Assembly (NCBI GenBank): GCA_022828125.1
Contig: JAJEJD010000018.1
Coordinates: forward strand, 1-64,000
Direction of reading: 5' to 3'
DNA length: 64,000 nt
Source of the DNA: a bacterium
Lineage (GTDB): Bacteria; UBA8248
The notes under the pieces were generated by a model that was given only the letters and a program-made list of their open reading frames with translations, did no database searches and was not told the origin of the DNA. Positions 27,444 to 36,172 of this stretch are shown piece by piece. Numbering within the stretch: position 1 is the stretch's first letter; each line of letters opens with the position of its first letter. The position numbers and the translations under genes are program-made.

Positions 27444-28289
27444 ATGAGCTTTTCACTTATCCTGACGATTCTGGTTTCCATCGCCATTCATACGGGGTTG
27501 ATTCTGCTCGGCCCCGCCGTGACGCTGGGCCCGATATTCGCCGGACAAACCGAAAGAATGGAAGTCGACCTCGTGCGCCGCGAGGTTCCCATCCCCGAAG
27601 CGCTGCTGCCGAAGGTGCTGCCCGAGGTTCCCCTGCCGGAACCGCTGGATCTGAGCCGTATGCTTCAAAAACGATCCCTGGGCGATCGGGACCTGAATCT
27701 GGACTTGAAGTCGAAGCTCGTAGCGCCCGATCCGGGGGAGTTGCCCGAGAGCGAGCCGCTGCCCGATGCCCCGGCTCTGGAAATGCCGAAACCGGTGCTT
27801 GCGCCCGGCGAGATACCTTCGATGAGCGCTTTGCAGGCGGGCGGGGCGCTGGACGAAATCGTTTTGCCGGTGGATGAAAAGGCGAAGGCAGGGGAATCAA
27901 GGGGCTTGAAGCGCAGGAAAAAGGTGGCGCTGCCGGGTTCCGAAGCGGACCGGAAAATGCTGGAGCAATTATCGCGTCTGAGTTTCCCCCGATCCGCCGG
28001 GCGGAAGAGCCGGACCAACATCGCGGGGCCGGCGGCGAGGCGGAGAATCCTGTTTCAGCCCAAACCTCCGAAACTCGAGAGGCTCGAGAGCACGACGGAG
28101 ATCGTGCTGAAGTTCTGGGTGTTGCCCGACGGCACCGTCGGCCGCGTCATTCCGACCAGAAAGGCGAGCGCCTACCTCGAGGGCCTGGCTTCGAACCACC
28201 TGAAGCGCTGGCGCTTCAGTCCGCTTCCGCCGGGAGCCGAGGACAAGGAGCAATGGGGCGAGATCGCCTTCCGTTTCCTGTTACGCTGA
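27444..28289 (+). CDS. TonB-family energy transducer
   Basis: 281 aa from the ATG at 27444; the track's earlier start overlaps the ExbD-like gene. An N-terminal membrane helix ('LTILVSIAIHTGLILLG') is followed by a long Pro/Glu/Leu-rich periplasmic spacer and a C-terminal TonB-like domain ('LKFWVLPDGTVGRVIPTRKAS' ... 'LKRWRFSPLP'). It should carry energy from the TolQR-like motor to an outer-membrane or periplasmic partner, here plausibly the two TPR proteins. No TonB-dependent receptor is encoded in the window. Confidence 0.85.
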   Translation: MSFSLILTILVSIAIHTGLILLGPAVTLGPIFAGQTERMEVDLVRREVPIPEALLPKVLPEVPLPEPLDLSRMLQKRSLGDRDLNLDLKSKLVAPDPGELPESEPLPDAPALEMPKPVLAPGEIPSMSALQAGGALDEIVLPVDEKAKAGESRGLKRRKKVALPGSEADRKMLEQLSRLSFPRSAGRKSRTNIAGPAARRRILFQPKPPKLERLESTTEIVLKFWVLPDGTVGRVIPTRKASAYLEGLASNHLKRWRFSPLPPGAEDKEQWGEIAFRFLLR

Positions 28290-28299
28290 GGAGTTTGTC

Positions 28300-28758
28300 T
28301 TGGAATACGAATCTACAGGCTTGTTTTATGAGGAATTCGAAGAGGGGAGGGCGTGGAAGACCGCCGCGCGCACGATAGGCGAGTCCGACGTCAACGCCTT
28401 CTCCGCCCTGACGGGCGATTACACCTACCTGCACACCGATGCGGAGGCGGCGGCCAGGACGCCTTTCGGAGAAAGGGTGGGCCACGGATTGCTCGGGCTT
28501 TCCTTTCTCATGGGTCTGGTGACGAGGCTCGGCATCGTCGAGGGGACGGTCGAGGCGTTCCTGGGCGTGGAGTGGCGGTTCCGCGGCCCGATTCGCTTCG
28601 GCGATACGATCGCGGGCGAGGTCGTGGTGAAGTCGAGGCGCATCTCGAGCAAGGGGCAGGGGATTGTGACGCTCGCCCTTGCGCTCCTGAACCAGCGCGG
28701 TGAGCGCATACACGAGGGCGACGTCACCATCATGGTGGAGCGAAAGGAGAAAGAATGA
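28300..28758 (+). CDS. MaoC-like (R)-hydratase / acyl dehydratase
   Basis: 152 aa, TTG start preceded by GAGGAG. A hot-dog fold of the MaoC/(R)-specific enoyl-CoA hydratase type: 'ITESDVNAFSALTGDYTYLHTD' type motif (here 'IGESDVNAFSALTGDYTYLHTDAE') carries the catalytic Asp and His, and 'FGERVGHGLLGLS' follows. It acts on short CoA-thioester substrates. It is 10 bases behind the TonB-like gene, probably co-transcribed, but no functional link with it is evident. Confidence 0.87.
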   Translation: MEYESTGLFYEEFEEGRAWKTAARTIGESDVNAFSALTGDYTYLHTDAEAAARTPFGERVGHGLLGLSFLMGLVTRLGIVEGTVEAFLGVEWRFRGPIRFGDTIAGEVVVKSRRISSKGQGIVTLALALLNQRGERIHEGDVTIMVERKEKE

Positions 28759-28937
28759 ATCCTGTTATCTATCATATTATTAGTTAGATAGAATGGTTAT
28801 CCGAATGTATTTTTTGAAGTCCGGGGACGCATAATTCTTCCCGGAATCACCGGAAAGAAAAGGTCGTTATTTCGGGCGTTCGCAATTCTTGATGTCTCGA
28901 TTTGCCATTTTCGTGTCCAACCTGAAAGGAGGCTCCG

Positions 28938-29966
28938 ATGCGCGCCGTGGTTCTGCATGAATGGGGAGGCCCCCTGACGCTCGAAACGGTGCCCGACCCG
29001 GCACCGGGCCACGGGGAGGTCGTGCTGCGCGTGCACGCCTGCGCGCCGGATCAGTTCGACGTGACCATCCGCGCGGGCCGGATCGGCGGAAAGCTGCCTC
29101 TCATCATGGGGCACGAGATCGCGGGCGAGGTGGCCGCACTCGGGCCGGGCGTCGAGGGATGGGCCGAGGGCGACCGTGCGATCGTTCACGCCTATCTCAC
29201 CTGCGGGCGGTGCCGGTTCTGCCGGCTCGGGCGGGTGACGCTTTGCGAGGATTTCCTGGGCTACTTCGGGGTGCACCAGGACGGCGGCTACGCCGAGTAC
29301 GTGCGGGCCCCGGCGGAGAACCTGTGCGCCATTCCCGAAGGGGTGGGCTACGCCGAGGCCACGACCATCGTGAGCCCGGTGGCGACCCCGCTCAAGGCCA
29401 TCAAGACGCGCGCGGGCGTGCGCCCGGGAGATGACGTGGTCGTCGTCGGCGCCTGTGGCGGCGTGGGGATCCACGCAGTCCAGATCGCAAAAGCCTTCGG
29501 CGCGCGCGTCATCGCAGTGGACATCGACGACGCCAAACTCGCCCGCGCGCGGGAACTGGGCGCGGACCACGCGGTGAACGGCCTGAAGGAGGACTTCGCC
29601 GAGGTGGTCGAAGAGGTCACCGGCGGGGAGGGTGCCGAGGCCGTGCTGGAGTTCGTGGGCACGGAGCAGACGCTGCCGAAAAGCTTCGCTTCGCTCGCGC
29701 GGACGGGCGTGCTCGTCGTCGTGGGCTTTCAGCCCGGAACCGTCTTCGCGAGCGACCCCACCCGCTTCGTGAACGATGAGATCACGGTTACGGGTTCCCG
29801 CTACGTGAACCGCGCGGAGCTGGCCGAGGCCGCCGACTGGGTCGGGGCGGGCCGGGTGAAGCCGGTCGTATCAAAGACCTACCCCCTGGCCGAGGTGGAA
29901 CAAGCGCTGGCCGACCTGTCGGAGAACAAGGTGGTCGGCCGCGCGCCGGTTCTGATCGATTCGTGA
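28938..29966 (+). CDS. Zinc-dependent medium-chain alcohol dehydrogenase
   Basis: 342 aa with a strong AAAGGAGG ribosome binding site. Zinc-binding groups are intact: catalytic zinc ligands around 'CAPDQFD' and 'GHEIAGEV', and the structural zinc lobe 'CGRCRFCRLGRVTLC'. The NAD(P) Rossmann motif is 'VVGACGGVGIHAVQ' and 'VIAVDIDDAKL' suggests NAD preference. Substrate unknown. It stands alone on the plus strand between MaoC and a repeat spacer. Confidence 0.9.
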   Translation: MRAVVLHEWGGPLTLETVPDPAPGHGEVVLRVHACAPDQFDVTIRAGRIGGKLPLIMGHEIAGEVAALGPGVEGWAEGDRAIVHAYLTCGRCRFCRLGRVTLCEDFLGYFGVHQDGGYAEYVRAPAENLCAIPEGVGYAEATTIVSPVATPLKAIKTRAGVRPGDDVVVVGACGGVGIHAVQIAKAFGARVIAVDIDDAKLARARELGADHAVNGLKEDFAEVVEEVTGGEGAEAVLEFVGTEQTLPKSFASLARTGVLVVVGFQPGTVFASDPTRFVNDEITVTGSRYVNRAELAEAADWVGAGRVKPVVSKTYPLAEVEQALADLSENKVVGRAPVLIDS

Positions 29967-30469
29967 GGTCAAACGCGAGCGAGAAGGGGGTGTTAAAAAA
30001 GCCCTCACATCTCTCTCATCCTGAGTAGCGGCCCCTCGATTTCGCTCGGGGCAGGCTCCGCCCCCCATCTTCCTCATCCTGAGTAGCCGCCGAAGGCGGC
30101 GTATCGAAGGATGCCCTCTCGCATGTCGGAAGACGCCTTCCATCCTTCGATACGGCGCTTACGCGCCTACTCAGGATGAGGTTTTATGGCCACCTGCGCG
30201 GTAGGAAGGAGGGCCGCCGCGTAACCCCAATATGGCCCGCTCCCGAATCAGGGTTTTTCAGCAGACCCTCAAGGGGGAGTGAAGTCTCCTCCCTCCCCGG
30301 TTGGCTTTATACGCAGAATCACGAAAGCAGGACTTTTTCAGGGGGTAGGGGGGGCTTTTCGACGAAGGAGGTCGGGGATTCGCGCGAAAGCAGCCTTCCT
30401 GCTAAAGGCAATGTCCCCCGACGAGGAGTTTTTCAACTGCCCCTCATCAATCGGGCTTGACCCCACCGA
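29967..30469. repeat. Repeat spacer with CCTGAGTAGC-family elements
   Basis: A complete inverted doublet lies at 30072-30181, with arms CCTCATCCTGAGTAGC and CTACTCAGGATGAGG around a ~110-base unit, related to 10225-10312. A half copy with the same orientation as the left arm is at 30013-30050. Further on, remnants of the G-rich family (AGGGGGTAGGGGGGG near 30338-30353) and two TTTTTCA(G/A)C motifs are present. No gene is supported. Confidence 0.8.
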
Positions 30470-31312
30470 TCAGGTGGCCGCAGGCTTCCAGTCGTAAATC
30501 CGCTGCAGGGCGCCTCCCATGAGAGTCGCGCGCTCATCATCGCTCAGTCGGTCCGTGAGACGGAACGGCGCCACGGCCTGCTCGTAGGTCAGCAGGTTGA
30601 CCGCGCGCGTCCAGTCGGTGCCCCACAGGCAGCGGTCGAAACCGAATGCGTCGAAAACTGTGCATAGTGGGTCCCAGATGTCGTCGTAGGGGTAGGGCTC
30701 GTGAGACAGCGTGCAGGCGCCGGTGACCTTCACGGCGACGTTTTCGTGATCTGCAAGCGCGAGGAGCTTAGGCAAGTCGGCGAAGGGCGCCGGCGGCGCC
30801 GGCGGATAGAAGGGCTGCTCCAGACCTAAGTGATCGACCACCAGCATCGCGTTCGGGTGCGCGCGTGCATACCGCGCGAAATGCTCCAGCAAGCCCCAGC
30901 CCATGAGGTTGACCGGCATGGAGGCGCAGGCGGCGGCGGCGAGAACCCGGCCGATTCCCGGATGCTCGGGGTCGAGGCCGGGGCCGGGGTTCAGCATGAT
31001 GCGCACCCCCACCGTCCCCTCCAGCGCGGCCCACTCCGCAATCGTCTCCCCTACGGCGGGGTCGGTCGGGTCGACCGGCTTGATCAAGGCGAACCGGCCC
31101 GGATGCGCGGCATGGACTTCCAGCGCATAGGAGGCGTCGTAGCGGTAGAGCGCGAACGGCGAGATGAGCACGGCGGCATCGACCCCGACCGCATCCATGG
31201 CGGCGGCCATGTCGTCACCCGTGACCTCGGGCGGTCCCGGCAGAGCACCGGCCCATGGCCGCCCCGGGTAGTCCCTCTCATAGGCGTGGACCTGCGCGTC
31301 TAACGTCAGCAT
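30470..31312 (-). CDS. Amidohydrolase family 2 (metal-dependent lactonase-like) protein
   Basis: 280 aa from the ATG at 31312. A TIM-barrel amidohydrolase of the Amidohydro_2 group, with the N-terminal metal motif reduced to D-x-Q-x-H ('LDAQVHAY'), a central 'LVVDHLG' histidine, and the C-terminal 'LWGTDWTRAV' aspartate. This subfamily includes lactonases and decarboxylases of aromatic or sugar acid degradation; substrate unknown. It lies 94 bases beyond the MoaD/ThiS-like gene in the lar direction and could be the end of that transcript. Confidence 0.82.
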   Translation of the reverse strand: MLTLDAQVHAYERDYPGRPWAGALPGPPEVTGDDMAAAMDAVGVDAAVLISPFALYRYDASYALEVHAAHPGRFALIKPVDPTDPAVGETIAEWAALEGTVGVRIMLNPGPGLDPEHPGIGRVLAAAACASMPVNLMGWGLLEHFARYARAHPNAMLVVDHLGLEQPFYPPAPPAPFADLPKLLALADHENVAVKVTGACTLSHEPYPYDDIWDPLCTVFDAFGFDRCLWGTDWTRAVNLLTYEQAVAPFRLTDRLSDDERATLMGGALQRIYDWKPAAT

Positions 31313-31406
31313 GGTTTGCGTCCCCCCTCCGGCGGGCAAAAGCGCAAAGATTCCTTTCGCTACGCTAGCTTATTGACCGCTTTCGCCGCCATACCCAGAG
31401 AGCGGT

Positions 31407-31649
31407 TCACCCTCCAACGATGGGCGGGAACACGCAAAGTTCCGACCCTTCGGGAATCACGACGGATTTCTTCGCGTGGCGGCCGTCGAGCAGGACGATA
31501 TAGGCCTCCTCGTAAGGTATCTCGAAGCGGTCGAGCACGTCATAAATGCTCGTGCCCTCGGGCAGGGTGATTTCGGCTACGCCCTCCGCATCCTGCTCGG
31601 CGGGCATCTTATCCGCGAAATCGGCGAACAATTTGATACGGATCTTCAT
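31407..31649 (-). CDS. MoaD/ThiS-like ubiquitin-fold sulfur carrier
   Basis: 80 aa from the ATG at 31649. It has a beta-grasp pattern ('MKIRIKLFADFADKMP' ... 'VFPPIVGG') ending in Gly-Gly, the tail that MoeB/ThiF-type enzymes adenylate and convert to a thiocarboxylate. It is downstream of larC on the same strand. Lar cofactor sulfur is supplied by LarE itself, so this protein may instead serve molybdopterin synthesis (MsrP at 47.5 kb needs it), thiamine, or another sulfur transfer. No E1-like activator is encoded nearby. Confidence 0.82.
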   Translation of the reverse strand: MKIRIKLFADFADKMPAEQDAEGVAEITLPEGTSIYDVLDRFEIPYEEAYIVLLDGRHAKKSVVIPEGSELCVFPPIVGG

Positions 31650-31718
31650 GGATAGTCTCTCGTTTCTTTCTTGCCGGGGCTGCACTGCGCCTCACGCATC
31701 ATCTGCTAATGTGTGTCT

Positions 31719-32960
31719 TCAAGACCCGCTCCCCGTCATTTCCCTCGCGCGCGCCAGGGCCGCCTCGAACACCTCTTTCAGGGGAATCCCGCTCTCCTCC
31801 GCCAGGCGCCTGCAATCCTCGTATTCGGGCGCGAGGTTCGTGAGCGCGCCCTCGAAGGTTCCCTTCTTGACGCGCACCCGGCCCCAGGGGAGGTCGACTT
31901 CCAGCCACGTGCGCTCGGCGACCGCGCGCCCCGTCGTGCGGCGGCGGACGCCCAGGGTCGACGTTTCGCGGAACAGGAAGCGGGTGAGGGCGTCTTGTTT
32001 CGCGAGAGGAGATAGAATCGTGAGCAGTTGCGCGGGCCTTCCCTTCTTGCCCGTCACGGGTATGGAGAACGCATCGAGCGCGCCCGCCTTGAGCGCCCCT
32101 TCGATGACGTGCGGGAACAGTTCGGGGCTCATATCGTCAATGTTGGCTTCGAGCACGCAGATGGTGGCGGGCGGCTCGCCGCCTTCGGCGCCCGCCTCGC
32201 TTTCTCCCAAAAAGGCACGGACGACGTTGGGGGTGCCCGGCTGGTCCTTATCCCCCGCGCCGTAGCCCACCCGCGCTATCGTCATCTCGGGCATGGGGCC
32301 GAAAAATTCCGCGCTCTCGATGAGCAGCAAGGCCCCCGTGGGCGTCAGAACCTCGCCATCGAGGTCGCTGCGCGCCACGGGCACGCCTTCGAGCAGCTTG
32401 GCGGTCGCGGGTGCGGGAACCGGCATCCGCCCGTGCGCGCACTGCACGAACCCGCTTCCCACCGGCAGGGGAGAAGCCGCCACCCGCTCGACGCCCAGCA
32501 TGTGGAGTCCCAGAAAATAGCCCGTGACGTCGATGATGGAATCAATCGCGCCGACCTCGTGGAAATGGATGTCTTCGACCTCGACCCCGTGAATGCCCGC
32601 CTCCACGACGCCCAGGCGGTAAAACGCGGCAACGGCGTGTCTTTTGGGAACCTCCGGTATCGGCGCATTTTCGAGGATTTCCCGAATCTGGCTGTAAGAG
32701 CGGCCATGGTGATCCGCATGGTGGTGAGAACCTTCTTGTTCGTGATGATGATGGTGCACTTCATGAGTGATGTTCACCTTGAACTTGCGCGACGTAACAC
32801 CTTGTTTCAAAACGTTATCATTAGAAATGGAATAGCCGCTAATTTCCAGCTTCGCAAGCTCTCCTTCAAGGGTCGTGAAATCGAGGCCTAAGTCTATCAG
32901 GGCGCCCACGAGCATATCCCCGGCGGCGCCTGCGAAGCAGTCGAAATAGATTGTCTTCAT
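31719..32960 (-). CDS. larC: Nickel-pincer cofactor biosynthesis nickel insertase LarC
   Basis: 413 aa from the ATG at 32960, which overlaps the larB stop (ATGA); the track extends it upstream in error. LarC inserts nickel into the dithio-nicotinate nucleotide to finish the nickel-pincer nucleotide (NPN). The family start 'IYFDCFAGAAGDM' and 'HFHEVGAIDSIIDV' are present, and a histidine-rich loop (HHHHH and HHHADHH, residues ~70-88) is a plausible nickel store. It is one continuous frame, without the larC1/larC2 frameshift known in Lactiplantibacillus. Confidence 0.94.
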   Translation of the reverse strand: MKTIYFDCFAGAAGDMLVGALIDLGLDFTTLEGELAKLEISGYSISNDNVLKQGVTSRKFKVNITHEVHHHHHEQEGSHHHADHHGRSYSQIREILENAPIPEVPKRHAVAAFYRLGVVEAGIHGVEVEDIHFHEVGAIDSIIDVTGYFLGLHMLGVERVAASPLPVGSGFVQCAHGRMPVPAPATAKLLEGVPVARSDLDGEVLTPTGALLLIESAEFFGPMPEMTIARVGYGAGDKDQPGTPNVVRAFLGESEAGAEGGEPPATICVLEANIDDMSPELFPHVIEGALKAGALDAFSIPVTGKKGRPAQLLTILSPLAKQDALTRFLFRETSTLGVRRRTTGRAVAERTWLEVDLPWGRVRVKKGTFEGALTNLAPEYEDCRRLAEESGIPLKEVFEAALARAREMTGSGS

Positions 32961-33715
32961 GGAGCGGCCGTTTGTTTGTTGATCAAGTGCGCCTGACATG
33001 CCGCGCCGAAGCCGTTGTTGATGTTCACCACGCTCAAGCCCGAAGCGCACGAGTTCAGCATGGCGAAAAGCGCCGTCAGACCGCCCAGATTCGCGCCGTA
33101 GCCCACGGATGTGGGCACCGCGATGACGGGGCACGCCACCAGACCCGCGACAACCGAGGGCAGGGCGCCCTCCATGCCCGCCACGGCGATGACGGCGTTC
33201 GCCTCGCGCAGGGTCTCGACTTCGGCCAGGAGGCGGTGCAGGCCCGCCACGCCCACGTCGTAGACGCGCGTCACATTTGAACCCAGCACCCGCGCGGTCA
33301 CCGCCGCCTCCTCGGCGACGGGCATATCGGAGGTGCCCGCGCAGACGACCGCTAGAGAGCCAACCGGAGCGGGCGGATTTTCGCACGGGATTTCGACGAT
33401 GCGTGCGGTTTCGTGGTGATTCGCGCGGGGAGAAAGCCCGAGCAGGGCCTGCACCTGCTCCGCGCCCGCATGCGTGACCATGACGGTCTGATCTTTCGCC
33501 ATCAGACTCCTGGCGATTTCGACGACCTGTTCCCTGGTTTTGCCCGCGCCGTAGACGACCTCGGGAAAGCCGTTTCGGAGCGCGCGGTGATGATCCACCC
33601 GCGTGTGGCCCAAATCCTCGAAGGGCAGGTCCCGCAAGCGCGCGGCGGCGTCATCGGGCGCAAGGCGGCCCCCTTTCACCTGTTCGAGCAGTTCGAGGAT
33701 GAGGTCGGGGTTCAC
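32957..33715 (-). CDS. larB: Nickel-pincer cofactor biosynthesis carboxylase LarB
   Basis: 252 aa. LarB carboxylates nicotinic acid adenine dinucleotide and hydrolyses its phosphoanhydride, the first NPN step. The C-terminal two thirds resemble PurE/AIR carboxylase: 'VVCAGTSDMPVAEEAAVTA', 'VIAVAGMEGALPSVVAGL' and the Gly-rich 'PTSVGYGANLGG'. It overlaps larE by 4 bases upstream and larC by 4 bases downstream, so the three are one translationally coupled unit. Confidence 0.94.
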   Translation of the reverse strand: MNPDLILELLEQVKGGRLAPDDAAARLRDLPFEDLGHTRVDHHRALRNGFPEVVYGAGKTREQVVEIARSLMAKDQTVMVTHAGAEQVQALLGLSPRANHHETARIVEIPCENPPAPVGSLAVVCAGTSDMPVAEEAAVTARVLGSNVTRVYDVGVAGLHRLLAEVETLREANAVIAVAGMEGALPSVVAGLVACPVIAVPTSVGYGANLGGLTALFAMLNSCASGLSVVNINNGFGAACQAHLINKQTAAP

Positions 33716-34560
33716 GAGAGGATGAGGAGATCGGAGCCGCGAGCGGTATTGAGCACTTCGTTCATGCTCCCCGAGCGGAATCCTTCGAGATCGATGGTCA
33801 CGTAGGTGAAGCCGGCTTCTTTCATGCGGGCGATCACTTGCTGTGCGGTTTCCTCATCCACCAGCCGCGCGATGTCGGTTTTCGGAACCTCGATTCTGGC
33901 GACGTCGCCGTGGTGGCGCACCCGCAGCTGCCGGAAGCCCAGCTCCCGCAAGCTGCTTTCTGCCTTTTCAACCTGGGCGATTTTCTCGGGCGTGATGCGG
34001 TCTCCGTAAGGGAAGCGGCTCGAGAGGCATGCCTGCGCCGGCTTGTCCCAGGTGGGGAGGCCGAAGGATTGGGAAAGGGTGCGGATGTCCTCTTTCGTCA
34101 TGCCCACCTCCATGAGCGGGCTCCGCACGCCCAGCTCACGCGCCGCCTGCATCCCGGGCCTATGGTCTCCCACGTCGTCGGCGTTCGAGCCGTCAACGAT
34201 GACCGCCGTCTTCTCTTGAGCCGCCACGCGGCTCAGGACGGTATAGAGCTCGTTCTTGCAGAAATAACAGCGGTTCGGCGGATTGTTCCCGAACGATTCG
34301 TCCGCTATTTCGTCGGTATCCACGATGAGGTGGCGAATCCCGATTTGCGCTGCGAGTATGCTGGATTCTTCGAGTTCGGATGTTGCCAGGGTGACGGAGC
34401 GGCCCGTGACGGCGAGCGCGCCTGAGCCCAGGACGTCGTGAGCCACTTTGGCCAGAAAGGTGCTGTCCACGCCTGCAGAGAACGCGACAAGAACGCTCCC
34501 CATCTCTTTGAGGGCTTGTTCGAGCCTTTTCAGTTTCGCGTCCGGCTTCGCATTGCTCAA
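33712..34560 (-). CDS. larE: ATP-dependent sulfur transferase LarE
   Basis: 282 aa. LarE adenylates the LarB product and gives up sulfur from one of its cysteines (sacrificially) or from a cluster-bound sulfide. The PP-loop ATP motif is 'AFSAGVDST'. The conserved 'CYFCKNELY' (CxxC) and 'ACLSSRFPYGD' are present; the latter holds the cysteine that most likely aligns with the sulfur donor of the Lactiplantibacillus enzyme. The presence of extra cysteines makes the cluster-dependent version possible. It starts the minus-strand larEBC set and is divergent from hisC. Confidence 0.93.
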   Translation of the reverse strand: MSNAKPDAKLKRLEQALKEMGSVLVAFSAGVDSTFLAKVAHDVLGSGALAVTGRSVTLATSELEESSILAAQIGIRHLIVDTDEIADESFGNNPPNRCYFCKNELYTVLSRVAAQEKTAVIVDGSNADDVGDHRPGMQAARELGVRSPLMEVGMTKEDIRTLSQSFGLPTWDKPAQACLSSRFPYGDRITPEKIAQVEKAESSLRELGFRQLRVRHHGDVARIEVPKTDIARLVDEETAQQVIARMKEAGFTYVTIDLEGFRSGSMNEVLNTARGSDLLILS

Positions 34561-34787
34561 GATGAACCTCCGTTCGACGGCTGATCCACCTTATTCTAGC
34601 CCGTCCCGCTCTCCGAGGGCAACGCATCGACATTGCGGCCTTCATGGCGTATGACGATATCCGGTCCCCGGCGGGCAGAAGCCGCGAGCGCCCTTGAACA
34701 CCGGGTGTGGCCAAATCGTGTCGGATGGTCTATATGTTCGCCGTTCGGGGAGTTCGGGGCGAGGACGACAAAGAGAGGGGTAGGGCT

Positions 34788-35876
34788 TTGAACGTGGAAG
34801 AGTTGCTCAGAAAGGGCGTATCGTCGCTCAAGTCGTATGTGCCGGGGCGCTCCATCGAGGAGGTAGCCGCCGAGTTCGGGCTGAGTGAGGTCGTCAAGCT
34901 TGCCAGCAACGAGAATGCGCTCGGTCCGGCACCTGGCGCTGTGGATGCGATTCGCGGCGCGCTCGACGGTCTGCACCGCTACCCCGACGGCGGAGCGAAG
35001 GCGCTGGCGGGCCGGCTGGCGGAAAAACTGGGCGTCTCCCCGTCGTGCGTTTTCATGGGAAACGGAGGCGACGACGTTCTCTCCGTCATGAGCAGGACGT
35101 TTCTGAACGAAGGCGACGAGGTGGTGATACCCCAGCCCACCTTCAGCCCCTATGCGCACGTGAGCCGGGTGATGGGCGCGCAGATCGTTTTCTCGCCCCT
35201 GCGCGACATGCGAATCGATTTGGACGATGTTCTCACCCGGATATCCGGGCGCACGAAAATCGTTTTCCTCTGCTCACCGAACAACCCCACGGGCGGGATT
35301 TTGACCGGGGATGAACTCGTCTCCTTTCTCGAAAAACTGCCCGGAGGCCTGCTGGTGCTCCTGGATGAGGCCTACGGCGATTTCGCGGACGATCCGGCCT
35401 ATCCCGACAGCGTCTCCATGATCGATCGCTTCCCGCTGGTCGTTCTGCGCTCGTTCTCGAAAATCTACGGTCTGGCGGGACTGCGCGTGGGATTCGCCGT
35501 GAGCCGCGAGGGCGTCGTCGGGTACATGAACCGCGTCCGCGAACCATTCAACGTGAACCAGCTCGCGCAGGCGGCGGCCCTGGCCGCGCTGGAAGACGAC
35601 GGCTACAAGGAACGCGCCGTTGTTCTGGTGCGCGCGGGCAGGGAAGCGCTCTATGCGGCGTTCGGCGAGATGGGGCTCGAATACGTGGAGAGCCAGGCCA
35701 ATTTCATCTTCGTGCGCGTGGGCGAGGGCGACGCGGCGATGAACGCGCTGATGCGCGAGGGCGTCATCGTTCGTCCCGGCAGCGCTTTCGGGCATCCCGA
35801 ATGGATTCGCGTCACCGTCGGACTCCCCGAGGAGAATGAGCGCTTTCTCACGAAGCTCAGGGATTTTCTCGCCTGA
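34788..35876 (+). CDS. hisC: Histidinol-phosphate aminotransferase
   Basis: 362 aa if it starts at the TTG at 34788, which has GAGAGGGG about 8 bases upstream and gives the usual family length; the track's GTG at 34707 adds 27 unlikely residues. Class II PLP aminotransferase of histidine synthesis (it also can act on aromatic acids). Motifs: 'KLASNENALGP', 'GNGGDDVLS', 'PNNPTGG', 'LLDEAYGDFA' and the PLP lysine in 'LRSFSKIYGLAGLRVGF'. It is alone, not in a his operon. Confidence 0.9.
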   Translation: MNVEELLRKGVSSLKSYVPGRSIEEVAAEFGLSEVVKLASNENALGPAPGAVDAIRGALDGLHRYPDGGAKALAGRLAEKLGVSPSCVFMGNGGDDVLSVMSRTFLNEGDEVVIPQPTFSPYAHVSRVMGAQIVFSPLRDMRIDLDDVLTRISGRTKIVFLCSPNNPTGGILTGDELVSFLEKLPGGLLVLLDEAYGDFADDPAYPDSVSMIDRFPLVVLRSFSKIYGLAGLRVGFAVSREGVVGYMNRVREPFNVNQLAQAAALAALEDDGYKERAVVLVRAGREALYAAFGEMGLEYVESQANFIFVRVGEGDAAMNALMREGVIVRPGSAFGHPEWIRVTVGLPEENERFLTKLRDFLA

Positions 35877-36076
35877 AGCCGTTTTCTCGGCGGAATCAGG
35901 AAAAGAGTATACGCACGTTCTCCGGGTCGGGGCTGTTTGCAGGGGAGCATATGGACCTGTTGAAAAGCCCCCCGTTCCTCCTTTTCAGGGGGTAAGCGGC
36001 ACCCCCGACGCGGACTTGGTCAACAACCTCCTTGAGGGTCGGATTTCTCTGCAGACCTTTCTGGAGCGTATTTGAA

Positions 36077-36126
36077 AATAAAGAACCCCCGATGCCGGAG
36101 ATTTTACCTCCAGCGTCGGGGGTTTC
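36077..36126 (-). terminator. Rho-independent terminator downstream of HU
   Basis: A ~17-bp stem (AACCCCCGA.GC.GGAG paired with CTCC.GC.TCGGGGGTT) with a 7-base loop at 36085-36124. On the minus strand it is followed by CTTTATTTTC, so it suits the HU gene; it could also stop hisC from the other side. Confidence 0.8.
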
Positions 36127-36172
36127 GCTCTATGGGATGATTTTCGTCTGAAGCGTCCTCAAAAGCCGGCGT

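Noticed and set aside
30072-30181. CRISPR array at the palindromic repeats
   Set aside because: Units are inverted doublets without regularly spaced direct repeats and unique spacers, and no cas genes are present.
32960-33386. Upstream extension of the larC ORF in the track to 33386
   Set aside because: It overlaps larB; the ATG at 32960 with a 4-base ATGA overlap and the family start 'IYFDCFAGAAGDM' fix the real start.
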